DNA of 7,970 nt, taken from positions 1 through 7,970 of the forward strand of contig JACPGA010000062.1 of NCBI GenBank assembly GCA_016182705.1, in the 5' to 3' direction. Source of the DNA: Deltaproteobacteria bacterium. Its GTDB lineage: Bacteria; Desulfobacterota; GWC2-55-46. Positions 1 to 5,753 of this stretch are shown here, in pieces (positions within the stretch are counted from its first letter, which is position 1; every line of letters starts with the position of its first letter). The position numbers and the translations under genes are program-made. The notes beneath the pieces were generated by a model that had not been told where the DNA came from, did no database searches, and saw only the letters and a list, made by a program, of their open reading frames with translations.

Positions 1-399
1 GGAGTCGACCTGTTCAGCCGATTTGTCCACGAACCGGGCTGTATCTTCATAGTGCTGGTCACGAAGGTTTTTTGAGGCTTCATGCAGGGCGTGCGAGATT
101 CCACTGGCCGTTTCGGCCAAATCACGTTTTCTATCAGCGAAAATGGCTTTGGCGTGGCTCTTTGACCTCTCGACAGCCCTTTCTCCTATTTCATGCACCT
201 TCTGGCCGGGTTCGGTCGCTCTCGTCTCCGCTCTTTCGCCCTCTGCGCGAAGTTCGACTTTTATGTATTTATCCGGGTCCGCGTCAAAAAGCGACTTGCA
301 TTCCCTTGAGTCAAACCAGAATTCGCGGCCGTCATGCCAGCTTCTGAACCGCTCTTTTCCCATGTCTATTTCGTTATTGCAGACAATGTCTTTAGCCAT
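1..399 (-). CDS. YHS-domain protein with helical stress-protein-like tail (3' end cut by window edge)
   Basis: The minus-strand frame is open for 133 codons from ATG at 399 to the window edge, so the C-terminus is missing. Residues 4-46 form a YHS domain: DIVC at 4-7, FWFDSRECK at 27-35 and a closing DPDKY at 41-45, with cysteines 7 and 34 in the usual places. YHS domains are small, often metal-associated modules found alone or in metal-transport and oxygenase proteins. Residues 48-133 are highly charged, lack proline-rich or membrane segments and look like long amphipathic helices. The end (ISHALHEASKNLRDQ, then a VDKSAEQV stretch) resembles the helical part of proteins often annotated as nutrient-deprivation-induced. 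The start is supported by an AGAGGTG ribosome binding site at 411-417 and typical spacing. The gene is divergent from the next one. The YHS call is firm; the cellular role is unknown. Confidence 0.8.
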   Translation of the reverse strand, partial: MAKDIVCNNEIDMGKERFRSWHDGREFWFDSRECKSLFDADPDKYIKVELRAEGERAETRATEPGQKVHEIGERAVERSKSHAKAIFADRKRDLAETASGISHALHEASKNLRDQHYEDTARFVDKSAEQVDS

Positions 400-648
400 G
401 TTTATTTCACCTCTTTTACGCGTTCTTACTGCTTCATATTTTAACCCTACAGTCATTTCTTTGTTGGAGCAAGTACGCGTCTTGAAAGCATTTTTTGCGT
501 TTTGACCTGACGAATCAGCACTTTGGCCAGACAGGGTTTCAATTGAAGGCGACAGCTGTATTTGGTTTGACAACTTTTTCGGGACTCGATATGCTTCCCG
601 CTTGAATTTGATTAACTCTGGCTGTTATGGCCAATACAGGAGAGTGTG
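400..648. other. Divergent intergenic region
   Basis: These 249 bases separate two divergent genes and are more AT-rich than the flanking coding DNA. The rightward side contains a strong sigma70-type promoter, listed separately. For the leftward YHS gene the best -10 candidate is TAAAAT, read on the minus strand at 443-438, but I see no good -35 for it. The heptamer TACGCGT occurs twice, at 417-423 and 474-480. It could be a small operator pair or chance. No small gene or RNA is evident. Confidence 0.5.
567..595 (+). promoter_or_regulatory. Sigma70-type promoter for the chlorite dismutase-family gene
   Basis: A perfect -35 TTGACA at 567-572 is separated by 17 bases from TATGCT (4 of 6 matches) at 590-595. 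Transcription would start near 602, giving an untranslated leader of about 46 bases that carries the ribosome binding site AGGAG at 638-642. Confidence 0.75.
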
Positions 649-1371
649 ATGCCGGTCAACATGGAAGGACTTACAGATATACGTGAAAAAGGAGCGGTAA
701 AAGACGGCGAGCGGCAGATACTGGATAGAAGGCTTTTCATGCAGCTTCTGGCGTTTGGCGGCTGCGCGGATTCAGCCCCGCTCATTGAGGCTTTGAAGAA
801 AAGCGCCATAGCATCGGTCCTGTACGCGGACATCAACGACCCTCATGGGGTGGGGCTGCTGACCATGAGCGAAGACCCGGACTTTTTCGTGACAGGCCTG
901 CGTGGCCTGCTCAATCAGAAGGAGTTCGCTGGCCTCGTTCTCAAGAGCGAATACACCATGTTCGGGCGGACTTACGCGCTCGGCCACGAGGAGAACCTTG
1001 AGGACTGGCTCATTGGCCGCTCGCCGAGGGTTGCCGCAAATCCTGCCTGGCAGTGGGCTGTCTGGTACCCGCTCCGGAGGAGCGGGTCTTTCGCGCGCCT
1101 GTCCCCTAAAGAGCAGGTTGAGATACTCATGGAGCACGGGGCAATAGGAAGGGCCTTCGGCAAGGCGGACCTGGGCCACGACATCCGCCTGGCCTCTTTC
1201 GGCCTCGACAGGAACGACAACGACTTTGTTATCGGACTCATCGGCAAGGAACTCTACCCGCTCTCCGCGCTTGTCCAGACAATGCGCAAGACCACGCAGA
1301 CCTCGACCTATATCGACAGGATGGGGCCGTTTTTCATTGGCAAGGCCGTCTGGCAGGCGGCCCCGCGTTAG
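649..1371 (+). CDS. Chlorite dismutase / HemQ-family haem-binding protein
   Basis: This 240-residue protein has the length and C-terminal pattern of the chlorite dismutase (Cld) superfamily, which includes true chlorite dismutases and the coproheme decarboxylase HemQ. The diagnostic stretch is EHGAIGR at 162-168. Its His163 aligns with the proximal haem-ligand histidine of Cld and HemQ. It is followed by SFGLDRNDNDF at 183-193 and the closing GPFFIG at 226-231. The position that carries Arg in true Cld or Gln in HemQ falls in the segment GHDIRL (176-181), so neither activity can be assumed. There is no signal peptide, so it is probably cytoplasmic. ATG 649 is preferred over GTG 646 because AGGAG at 638-642 lies six bases away. 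No (per)chlorate reductase or haem-synthesis gene is adjacent, so the reaction is unresolved. Confidence 0.8.
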   Translation: MPVNMEGLTDIREKGAVKDGERQILDRRLFMQLLAFGGCADSAPLIEALKKSAIASVLYADINDPHGVGLLTMSEDPDFFVTGLRGLLNQKEFAGLVLKSEYTMFGRTYALGHEENLEDWLIGRSPRVAANPAWQWAVWYPLRRSGSFARLSPKEQVEILMEHGAIGRAFGKADLGHDIRLASFGLDRNDNDFVIGLIGKELYPLSALVQTMRKTTQTSTYIDRMGPFFIGKAVWQAAPR

Positions 1372-1408
1372 CAGGGGCCTGCCATCCCGGGCTTTCTAAG
1401 CTTTTCGG

Positions 1409-1439
1409 TTGGGACGCTGTCCTGATTTTGGTGTAGACT
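1409..1439 (+). promoter_or_regulatory. Putative leaderless promoter of the 79-residue protein gene
   Basis: TTGGGA at 1409-1414 and TAGACT at 1434-1439 are separated by 19 bases. The -10 ends six bases before the ATG at 1446, so the transcript would start at or next to the start codon. No Shine-Dalgarno lies in the usual window; only GGTG sits 12 bases upstream. arfB has the same arrangement. Confidence 0.45.
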
Positions 1440-1445
1440 TCATTC

Positions 1446-1685
1446 ATGGCACAGATTCCCATCAAGGTGAACTCGTATTCCGGCTTCAAGGGAGAGGAGC
1501 GGCCTGTTTCCTTTACGATAGGGGACAGGACTTTTCAGGTAGTTGAACTCCTTGACAGCTGGTACGGAGAAGGGCACGACTACTTCAAGGTCAGTGCCGA
1601 TGACAACTGCGTCTATATCCTACGCTTTGAGAGGGAACTGGATGAATGGGAGCTTACCATGATGGACGCCAGCGGAGAAAAGTAG
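1446..1685 (+). CDS. Small conserved protein, DUF6504-like
   Basis: This 79-residue soluble, acidic protein has no signal peptide or membrane segment. The sequence ERPVSFTIGDRTFQVVELLD (18-37) followed by WYGEGHDYFKV and VYILRFERELDEWEL has the regular strand-turn pattern of a small beta-rich fold. It resembles small bacterial proteins annotated as DUF6504 (an ERPVRF start, a DRW segment and an aromatic strand near the C-terminus). That resemblance is from memory and no function is known. The reading frame is compact, uses the same codons as its neighbours and starts at the only sensible ATG. It lies 74 bases after the Cld-family gene on the same strand but has its own promoter-like sequence, so co-transcription is uncertain. 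No convincing terminator follows it. Confidence 0.7.
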   Translation: MAQIPIKVNSYSGFKGEERPVSFTIGDRTFQVVELLDSWYGEGHDYFKVSADDNCVYILRFERELDEWELTMMDASGEK

Positions 1686-1759
1686 CTTTTTCCAGCTGTT
1701 CTCATTATCAGCCAGCGCGTTAATTGCTCTTTCAACCCCCATTCCTTTCGCAAAAGCTC

Positions 1760-1768
1760 TGCTATACT
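1760..1768 (+). promoter_or_regulatory. Extended -10 promoter candidate for the GH13 gene
   Basis: TGCTATACT at 1760-1768 is an extended -10 element (TG, one base, then TATACT with five of six matches). No good -35 lies 16-18 bases upstream, which is usual for extended -10 promoters. Transcription would start near 1775, leaving a leader of about 64 AT-rich bases before the ribosome binding site at 1827-1834. Confidence 0.5.
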
Positions 1769-1838
1769 TATATTTTATAAGTCCCCGGTTTTTTCCGTAA
1801 TAATTTCCCGAATGGAAGCTGACCTGAAAGGAGGCTCT

Positions 1839-3710
1839 ATGAAGCTATTGCCGCTCGAGAAGCTCGGTACGAGAGAGTTGGAAAGTGGTACCATTCAGTT
1901 CGGAATTTTCCTGCCCTGGGTCAAACCCTCCGTCGGCCACAGGCTCTGGGTGAAGGTAATCCATGAGAAGGACCAGTTCCTTCAGGACATCCAGCCCCTC
2001 ATGTTCGAGATGAGCCACGAGCAGGACCCGGAGTACGGTGATTATTGGTCAACGAAGGTGAACATAAACGCAGGTGAAAAGCCGCACGCGAGATCGGCAT
2101 GGGGCGCAGAAGGCAGCTACGTATACCGCTACTTTCTTGAAAACCCCAATGCCGCCAACGAGCAGGACCGCCATATAGACTGGATAACAGACCCGTTCGC
2201 GAGGGAGTTCGGCGTGGGCAAGCTCTCGGCCTTCACGCTCGGGTACAGGGCCCGCCAGTGGGACGAGAACGAGTACAAGTGGAAGGCCCCGAAGATAGAG
2301 GATGTCGTGCTCTATGAGCTCATTATCTCGGAGTTCGGAGGCGATCTTGAAAAGACCATCGCTCATCTGGATTACCTCTCTGACCTCGGCGTTAACTGCA
2401 TTCAGCTCATGCCGGTCTCCAACGTGGCCAACCAGGTCGACTGGGGCTATCTGCCCATAGGCTACTTCGGGGTGGACGAGAGATTCGGCAAGAGGGCGGA
2501 CATGCAAAAGCTCATAGAAGAGGCCCACAAGAGGTGCATGGCCGTTATCGTGGATTCAGTCTACGGGCATACGAGCGAGCATTTCCCGTATTCATACGTC
2601 TACAAAAAGCTCGGCTACCAGGACAACCCGTTCATAGGGCATTTCGCCAAGGACTATTACGGCGAGTCCACTGATTTCAGAAAGACTTTTACTCAGGATT
2701 TCTTTTACACCGTAAACCATCACTGGCTCGACTGCTATCATGTGGACGGCTTCCGCTACGACTGCGTTCCCGACTGGTGGGACGGCCCTCTCGGCACCGG
2801 CTACGCCAACCTCACTTACGCGACATACAAGGACGTGCAGTCAAAGGAGGGCAGGAGCCACTGGCAGAGGTTCTCGATAGAAGGCGGTCTTTCCCTTATC
2901 CAGTGCGCCGAGCAGCTTGAAGGGCCCAGGGAGGTAGTAGAAAGGACTTACACTAACTGCACCTGGCAGGACGAGACGCTCGGGGCGGCCGAGGACGTGG
3001 CAAGGGGGAGCAACGAGGCGTTAAGGCGCCTGGGCCTCCAGTTCGGCCTCATAGGCTACCCGGACACTGTCTCGTACAACGGAGACAGGATAAAAAAGAC
3101 TGCGGTCCAGTACATCGAAAACCACGACCACGCGCGTTTCATCTGCAACTTCAAGACATTCCTCAACGGCAACGAGCTTCTGGCCGAAGGCGACAGAAGC
3201 CTGTGGTACAAGCTCCAGCCGTACCTTATCGGCCTTTTCACCGCGAAGGGCATACCGATGCTCTGGCAGGGGCAGGAGTTCGGCGAAAACTACAACGTGC
3301 CTGACCAGGGCTGGGGCAGGGTGGCCATGTTCAGGCCGCTCAGATGGGAGTACTTTTACGACGAGGTCGGAAAGAGCATGGTCGGCCTTGTAAGAAAGCT
3401 CGTGAGGGTTCGCCAGAAGGGAGACCAGTTCAGGGCAGGAGAGCACTTCTTCCATAACGACGACCAGTATATCTCCAAGGGGGTGCTCATCTTCTCGCGG
3501 AAGTTCGAGAACGCATTCAGCCTCACAGCGTTGAACTTCAGCGACACCGAGCAGACTGTGCCCTTTACTTTCCCGATGGACGGTAACTACATGGAGGAGC
3601 TGCACGGGAGGCAAGGGGCAGACATAAACCTCTGGAACATCCATGAGGGAGCGGAAATCCAGCTGCCGATACCCGGCAATTACGGGCGGGTGTGGACTGT
3701 GGGCGCCTGA
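1839..3710 (+). CDS. Glycoside hydrolase family 13 (alpha-amylase family) enzyme with CBM48-like N-terminus
   Basis: This 623-residue enzyme should act on alpha-glucans. Residues 15-125 form a CBM48-like beta domain ending in the motif WITDPFAREFG. The catalytic barrel spans roughly 155-500. The four classical GH13 regions are present: region I as DSVYGH (239-244), region II GFRYD with nucleophile Asp308, region III CAEQLE with acid/base Glu358, and region IV ENHD with Asp430. The catalytic triad therefore looks intact. Residues about 525-620 form the C-terminal beta domain. The layout is closest to branching-enzyme and trehalohydrolase-type members, but the exact substrate cannot be read from sequence. 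There is no signal peptide, so it is cytoplasmic. ATG 1839 is chosen over ATG 1812 because AAAGGAGG at 1827-1834 precedes it. No other glycogen or trehalose gene is nearby. A strong terminator follows. Confidence 0.9.
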   Translation: MKLLPLEKLGTRELESGTIQFGIFLPWVKPSVGHRLWVKVIHEKDQFLQDIQPLMFEMSHEQDPEYGDYWSTKVNINAGEKPHARSAWGAEGSYVYRYFLENPNAANEQDRHIDWITDPFAREFGVGKLSAFTLGYRARQWDENEYKWKAPKIEDVVLYELIISEFGGDLEKTIAHLDYLSDLGVNCIQLMPVSNVANQVDWGYLPIGYFGVDERFGKRADMQKLIEEAHKRCMAVIVDSVYGHTSEHFPYSYVYKKLGYQDNPFIGHFAKDYYGESTDFRKTFTQDFFYTVNHHWLDCYHVDGFRYDCVPDWWDGPLGTGYANLTYATYKDVQSKEGRSHWQRFSIEGGLSLIQCAEQLEGPREVVERTYTNCTWQDETLGAAEDVARGSNEALRRLGLQFGLIGYPDTVSYNGDRIKKTAVQYIENHDHARFICNFKTFLNGNELLAEGDRSLWYKLQPYLIGLFTAKGIPMLWQGQEFGENYNVPDQGWGRVAMFRPLRWEYFYDEVGKSMVGLVRKLVRVRQKGDQFRAGEHFFHNDDQYISKGVLIFSRKFENAFSLTALNFSDTEQTVPFTFPMDGNYMEELHGRQGADINLWNIHEGAEIQLPIPGNYGRVWTVGA

Positions 3711-3714
3711 TAAG

Positions 3715-3730
3715 CCGCTCGCAATGACAG
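3715..3730. repeat. Possible fragment of a dispersed intergenic repeat
   Basis: CCGCTCGCAATGACAG lies directly after the GH13 stop codon. Its complement contains TGTCATTGCGAGCGG, which I recall as one end of a palindromic repeat scattered between genes in many proteobacterial genomes. Only one arm is present here, and chance cannot be excluded from one window. Confidence 0.25.
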
Positions 3731-3745
3731 GGGCGGGGGAGAGTT

Positions 3746-3778
3746 AAAAAGCCGCGGCATGCGCCGCGGCTTTTTCTT
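3746..3778 (+). terminator. Strong intrinsic terminator after the GH13 gene
   Basis: A perfect 13-bp stem (3746-3758 with 3763-3775) has a four-base ATGC loop. Its core is GCCGCGGC on both arms, flanked by A5 on the left and T5 on the right. Because A and T runs flank both sides it could work in either direction, but only the rightward gene needs it here. Confidence 0.93.
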
Positions 3779-3780
3779 TG

Positions 3781-3810
3781 TTGAGGGCATACCATTTTCT
3801 GCGGTAGACT
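3781..3810 (+). promoter_or_regulatory. Putative leaderless promoter of arfB
   Basis: TTGAGG at 3781-3786 and TAGACT at 3805-3810 are 18 bases apart. The ATG at 3817 begins six bases after the -10 and no purine-rich Shine-Dalgarno precedes it. The -35 begins just past the GH13 terminator, which leaves no room for a promoter further upstream. Confidence 0.55.
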
Positions 3811-3816
3811 CTCTGC

Positions 3817-4236
3817 ATGATAAAAATAACCGGAAACATCTGGATAGATGAAGGCGAGGTCAGGGAAGAGTTCATAAGGGCAAGCGGGCCCGGCGGACAG
3901 CACGTGAACAAGGCCTCGACCGCCGTCCAGCTGAGGTTCAACGTTGACGCCTCCCCGGGCCTGTCCTCAGAGGTCAAGGCAAGACTCAAGGCGCTGGCTG
4001 GCCAGAGGCTCACCGGCGAGGGCGATATCATCATAACTTCGCGCGAGTCCAGAAGCCGCGAGCAGAACAGACAGGAAGCCCTCGATAAGCTCGTCGAGCT
4101 CATTGAAAAGGCGGCCCAGAGACCCAGGGCAAGAAGAAAGACAAAGCCGACGAAAGGCTCAAAGGAAAGGCGGCTCAAGGAAAAGGCTGTGAGAGGGGCC
4201 GTAAAGAAAATGCGCGGGAAGAAGGGGGAGGAGTAA
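3817..4236 (+). CDS. arfB: Alternative ribosome-rescue factor ArfB (peptidyl-tRNA hydrolase)
   Basis: ArfB (YaeJ) enters the empty A site of ribosomes stalled on mRNAs lacking a stop codon and hydrolyses the peptidyl-tRNA. This 139-residue protein matches the roughly 140-residue family length. The class I release-factor GGQ motif is at 26-28 within SGPGGQHVNK (23-32), followed by the usual ASTAVQLRF strand. It lacks the stop-codon-recognition domains of RF1 and RF2. The C-terminal tail, about 100-139, is rich in Lys and Arg with little hydrophobic content, as expected for the helix that sits in the mRNA channel. ATG 3817 is the only start that keeps the whole domain. It is a single-gene unit between a terminator and an unrelated gene. 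The lack of a Shine-Dalgarno suggests leaderless translation. Confidence 0.93.
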   Translation: MIKITGNIWIDEGEVREEFIRASGPGGQHVNKASTAVQLRFNVDASPGLSSEVKARLKALAGQRLTGEGDIIITSRESRSREQNRQEALDKLVELIEKAAQRPRARRKTKPTKGSKERRLKEKAVRGAVKKMRGKKGEE

Positions 4237-4493
4237 TGGATTCGATACGCCCTGAACACCGGCAGCTGTTTTAGTTTACACATCTCGACTATTCTCTTCC
4301 GGCCCTCCGCTCTGATAAAAGTTACATTTTTAAGCTTGCCTTTTATGCGTTTTTTTAATATTCTTTAGTGAATCCACTAAAAAACATGTTTTTCAGGCCG
4401 GGGCGGCTGCCACGGCGCACCTTGAAAAAATCCGTTCGCAAGGGCAGGAGAAGCATAGTTCAGCTTCCGGCTTGTGATTTGCCAAGAGAGTTC
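4237..4493 (+). other. Spacer between arfB and the membrane/spermidine-synthase gene, with uncertain upstream start
   Basis: The first half is AT-rich and non-coding. A promoter candidate is TTGCCT at 4336-4341, 17 bases, then TATTCT at 4359-4364. The downstream frame stays open from a GTG at 4368 and an ATG at 4386. However, the 42 residues this would add are very basic, unlike the start of related proteins, and have no ribosome binding site. I treat them as untranslated leader. No terminator for arfB is obvious. Confidence 0.4.
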
Positions 4494-5753
4494 ATGGAAC
4501 AAACCGGAACACTCCGTAAGCATTACCTTATTTTAGCCTTTTTCTTCCTGACCGGCCTTACCGGGCTCGCGTATGAGCTTGTCTGGATAAGGCTCCTCAT
4601 ACTATCCTTTGGTTCGACCCAGTTCGCCATCACGACTGTGCTTGCCACTTTCATGGCCGGTCTTGCCATCGGCAGCGTGATATTCGGCAGGGCAGTGGAC
4701 AGGTTTTCCGCTCCGCTCAAGCTCTACGGTATAATAGAAATAGTACTCGGCATATACTGCCTCATCTCGCCTCTTATCTTTCATCTCGTAAAAGACCTTT
4801 ACCTGTACGCTTCGCCAATTACGGCGGATTCGACCTTCAGGGCCGATTTCGAGCCCATGCAGTTCGTCCTGGCCCTGCTCGTTCTCATCATCCCGACGAC
4901 CCTCATGGGCGGGACGCTTCCGGCGCTGGTCAAATACCTGGCCAGGTCTGAAAAGATAGGCTTCAACATAGCCCTGCCTTACGCTATAAACACACTCGGC
5001 GCGGTCACGGGGTGCCTTGTGACAGGGCTGTTCGCGCTTTACTATTTCGGCGTCAACGCGACTGTTTACGTTGCCGGAGCGGTTGACATCGTAATAGGCG
5101 TTCTTGTCCTTGTTATCTATAAGAACAGCCGTCTGGCTGAGACGGAAGAAAAGCCCTGGATGCCAGCGATGCCCGCCTATGCGGGGCCGGTTTCTAAAAA
5201 ACGGCTGAATGCAGTCATAATCTCGGCCTTTTACCTTTCAGGCTTTGCCAGTCTCGCTTACGAGGTCCTCTGGACCCGCGTGCTCTCCCTTGTGCTGGGC
5301 TCCTCGGTCTATGCCTTTACCATAATGCTGGCGACCTTTCTCGCTGGTATCGGCATCGGCAGCATAGCTTTCGCCTCGTTCGTGGACAGATGCAAAAAGC
5401 CGGTCTTCTGGTTCGCCCTGCTCGAGGCGGTCATCGGGCTTTTCGCGCTCGCCTCTATTTTCATATACAGGGAGCTGCCTTTCATATTCTTCAACCTCAA
5501 GCAGGCCTTTGGCTCGCAGTTCTGGCTCTTGGGCGCAGACCGGGGTCATGCTCATAGCCGGGCTCAATATCGCCCTCAGCATCATCATACTGGCCTTCAC
5601 CGCTGTACCGGTAAAGTGGAAGTACCTGACTGGAGCGGCTTTCGCCGCCGCTTACGCGGTCATCGCGCTGACTCTCCCCTCCTGGGAGAAGATGGCTATG
5701 ACCACGGGCATGTATGTGAACGACTACGGCGAGAAGCAGGACGCCTCATTTGA
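4494..5753 (+). CDS. Polytopic membrane half of a fused spermidine-synthase-like protein (broken gene, N-terminal fragment)
   Basis: From ATG 4494 the protein begins MEQTGTLRKH and enters a membrane helix at once, as in fused SpeE-like proteins. Repeat 1 has six helices at about 11-31, 44-65, 78-98, 124-146, 162-184 and 190-209. Repeat 2 restarts with helices at 240-260, 272-295 and 305-327. The repeats align visibly: LAYELVW at 26-32 against LAYEVLW at 255-261, and ATFMAGLAIGS against ATFLAGIGIGS. After about residue 347 the frame leaves the family sequence and runs as hydrophilic out-of-frame peptide to a stop at 5753. The expected helices 4 and 5 of repeat 2 are absent. The remainder of the gene continues in another frame from about 5536. 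The start is supported only by a weak AAGAGAG. The product is probably non-functional unless the break is an assembly error. Confidence 0.75.
   Translation: MEQTGTLRKHYLILAFFFLTGLTGLAYELVWIRLLILSFGSTQFAITTVLATFMAGLAIGSVIFGRAVDRFSAPLKLYGIIEIVLGIYCLISPLIFHLVKDLYLYASPITADSTFRADFEPMQFVLALLVLIIPTTLMGGTLPALVKYLARSEKIGFNIALPYAINTLGAVTGCLVTGLFALYYFGVNATVYVAGAVDIVIGVLVLVIYKNSRLAETEEKPWMPAMPAYAGPVSKKRLNAVIISAFYLSGFASLAYEVLWTRVLSLVLGSSVYAFTIMLATFLAGIGIGSIAFASFVDRCKKPVFWFALLEAVIGLFALASIFIYRELPFIFFNLKQAFGSQFWLLGADRGHAHSRAQYRPQHHHTGLHRCTGKVEVPDWSGFRRRLRGHRADSPLLGEDGYDHGHVCERLRREAGRLI
5172..5185. repeat. Small palindrome in the linker between membrane repeats
   Basis: CCCGC (5172-5176) and GCGGG (5181-5185) flank a CTAT loop. 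They lie in a Pro/Ala-rich linker (residues about 221-231, PWMPAMPAYAG) between the two membrane repeats of the broken gene. The core resembles palindromic repeats that spread between and sometimes into genes, but a five-base stem alone is weak evidence. Confidence 0.2.

Noticed and set aside
72..505. Two overlapping plus-strand open frames opposite the YHS gene
   Set aside because: They are antisense to the YHS-domain gene, have no ribosome binding site or recognisable motifs, and have low-complexity composition unlike real proteins here.
1368..1384. Inverted GC-rich sequence after the Cld-family gene as a terminator
   Set aside because: The arms leave almost no loop and no T run follows.
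1673..1692. Hairpin overlapping the stop codon of the 79-residue gene, as a terminator
   Set aside because: The stem is short, AT-rich and contains a wobble and a mismatch; it is too weak to call.
2049..3644. Long minus-strand open frames within the GH13 gene
   Set aside because: They mirror the G/C-rich third positions of a clearly functional enzyme and contain no recognisable domain.
5500..5545. Programmed ribosomal frameshift joining the two halves of the membrane/spermidine-synthase gene
   Set aside because: No slippery heptamer is visible, and about 70 residues with two membrane helices are missing at the junction, which frameshifting cannot supply.
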